A DNA stretch of 64,000 bases from Salinibacterium sp. ZJ70 (GTDB lineage: Bacteria; Actinomycetota; Actinomycetes; Actinomycetales; Microbacteriaceae): positions 434,001 to 498,000 of the forward strand of contig NZ_CP061770.1 in the NCBI RefSeq assembly GCF_011751865.2, written 5' to 3'. Both the position numbers and the translations under genes were made by a program. Positions 63,977-64,000 of the stretch are shown here, in pieces. Every line of letters begins with the position of its first letter. Position 1 is the first letter of the stretch. Below the pieces are notes generated by a model, which had not been told where the DNA came from, did not search any database, and worked only from the letters and a program-made list of their open reading frames with translations.

Positions 63977-64000
63977 GTCGGCGGCGTCAGCTCGACGGCG

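Overview
This window is high-GC actinobacterial DNA. The gene content (GlnR, a Nudix-phosphatase MutT1 next to polyphosphate kinase, pstSCAB, a KstR2-type steroid regulon) and the many GTG starts and ATGA overlaps fit Microbacteriaceae (Microbacterium or a close relative). That assignment is an inference from gene style; no rRNA is present.

Layout. 1-2900: small chromosomal genes (membrane protein, DHFR-like reductase, cupin) and a lipid-anchored beta-propeller protein behind a perfect CebR-type palindrome. About 2926-10368: an island-like stretch ending in the 3' end of tRNA-Lys. It holds an IS3-family element flanked by two broken genes, a five-gene operon (small secreted peptide with a frameshift, lipoprotein, membrane-fusion-like protein, ABC ATPase, FtsX-like permease) and the C-terminal part of a large serine recombinase. 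10491-25650: core chromosome with pstSCAB and its PHO-box-like repeats, mutT1, ppk, glnR, a nitrobindin-like protein, ygfZ, an FUSC-like protein, gpmA and small genes. Two copies of a long perfect hairpin repeat lie here.

25700-63976: a large catabolic region that I read as steroid degradation. It carries KstR2 and a nearly complete set of genes for steroid rings C and D: fadD3, fadE30, three further acyl-CoA dehydrogenases in fadE31-32-33-like order, ipdF, fadA6, ipdC, echA20 and two separate ipdAB pairs. Sites matching the KstR2 palindrome AnCAAGnnCTTGnT lie at the promoters: three are perfect (27242, 34597, 42228) and five are degenerate. Extra genes behind such sites (an EthD-like protein, a luciferase-like flavin oxidoreductase, a thioesterase, an MFS transporter, a VOC protein, a hexapeptide-repeat protein) are not part of the textbook regulon.

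49057-59033 encodes a meta-cleavage-product hydrolase, a complete oligopeptide-type ABC transporter, an IclR regulator and the hydratase/dehydrogenase/aldolase trio (hsaEGF-like) that consumes the dienoate released from steroid rings A/B. The right end has an SDR plus MaoC hydratase pair (a split multifunctional enzyme type 2), ETF beta and alpha, and a multi-heme-type cytochrome b with an unusual repeat-bearing N-terminus. Together they would make and drain electrons from acyl-CoA dehydrogenation. The ring A/B oxygenases (KshAB, KstD, HsaABC) are not in this window.

Family names and comparisons with Mycobacterium proteins come from memory; no search was run.
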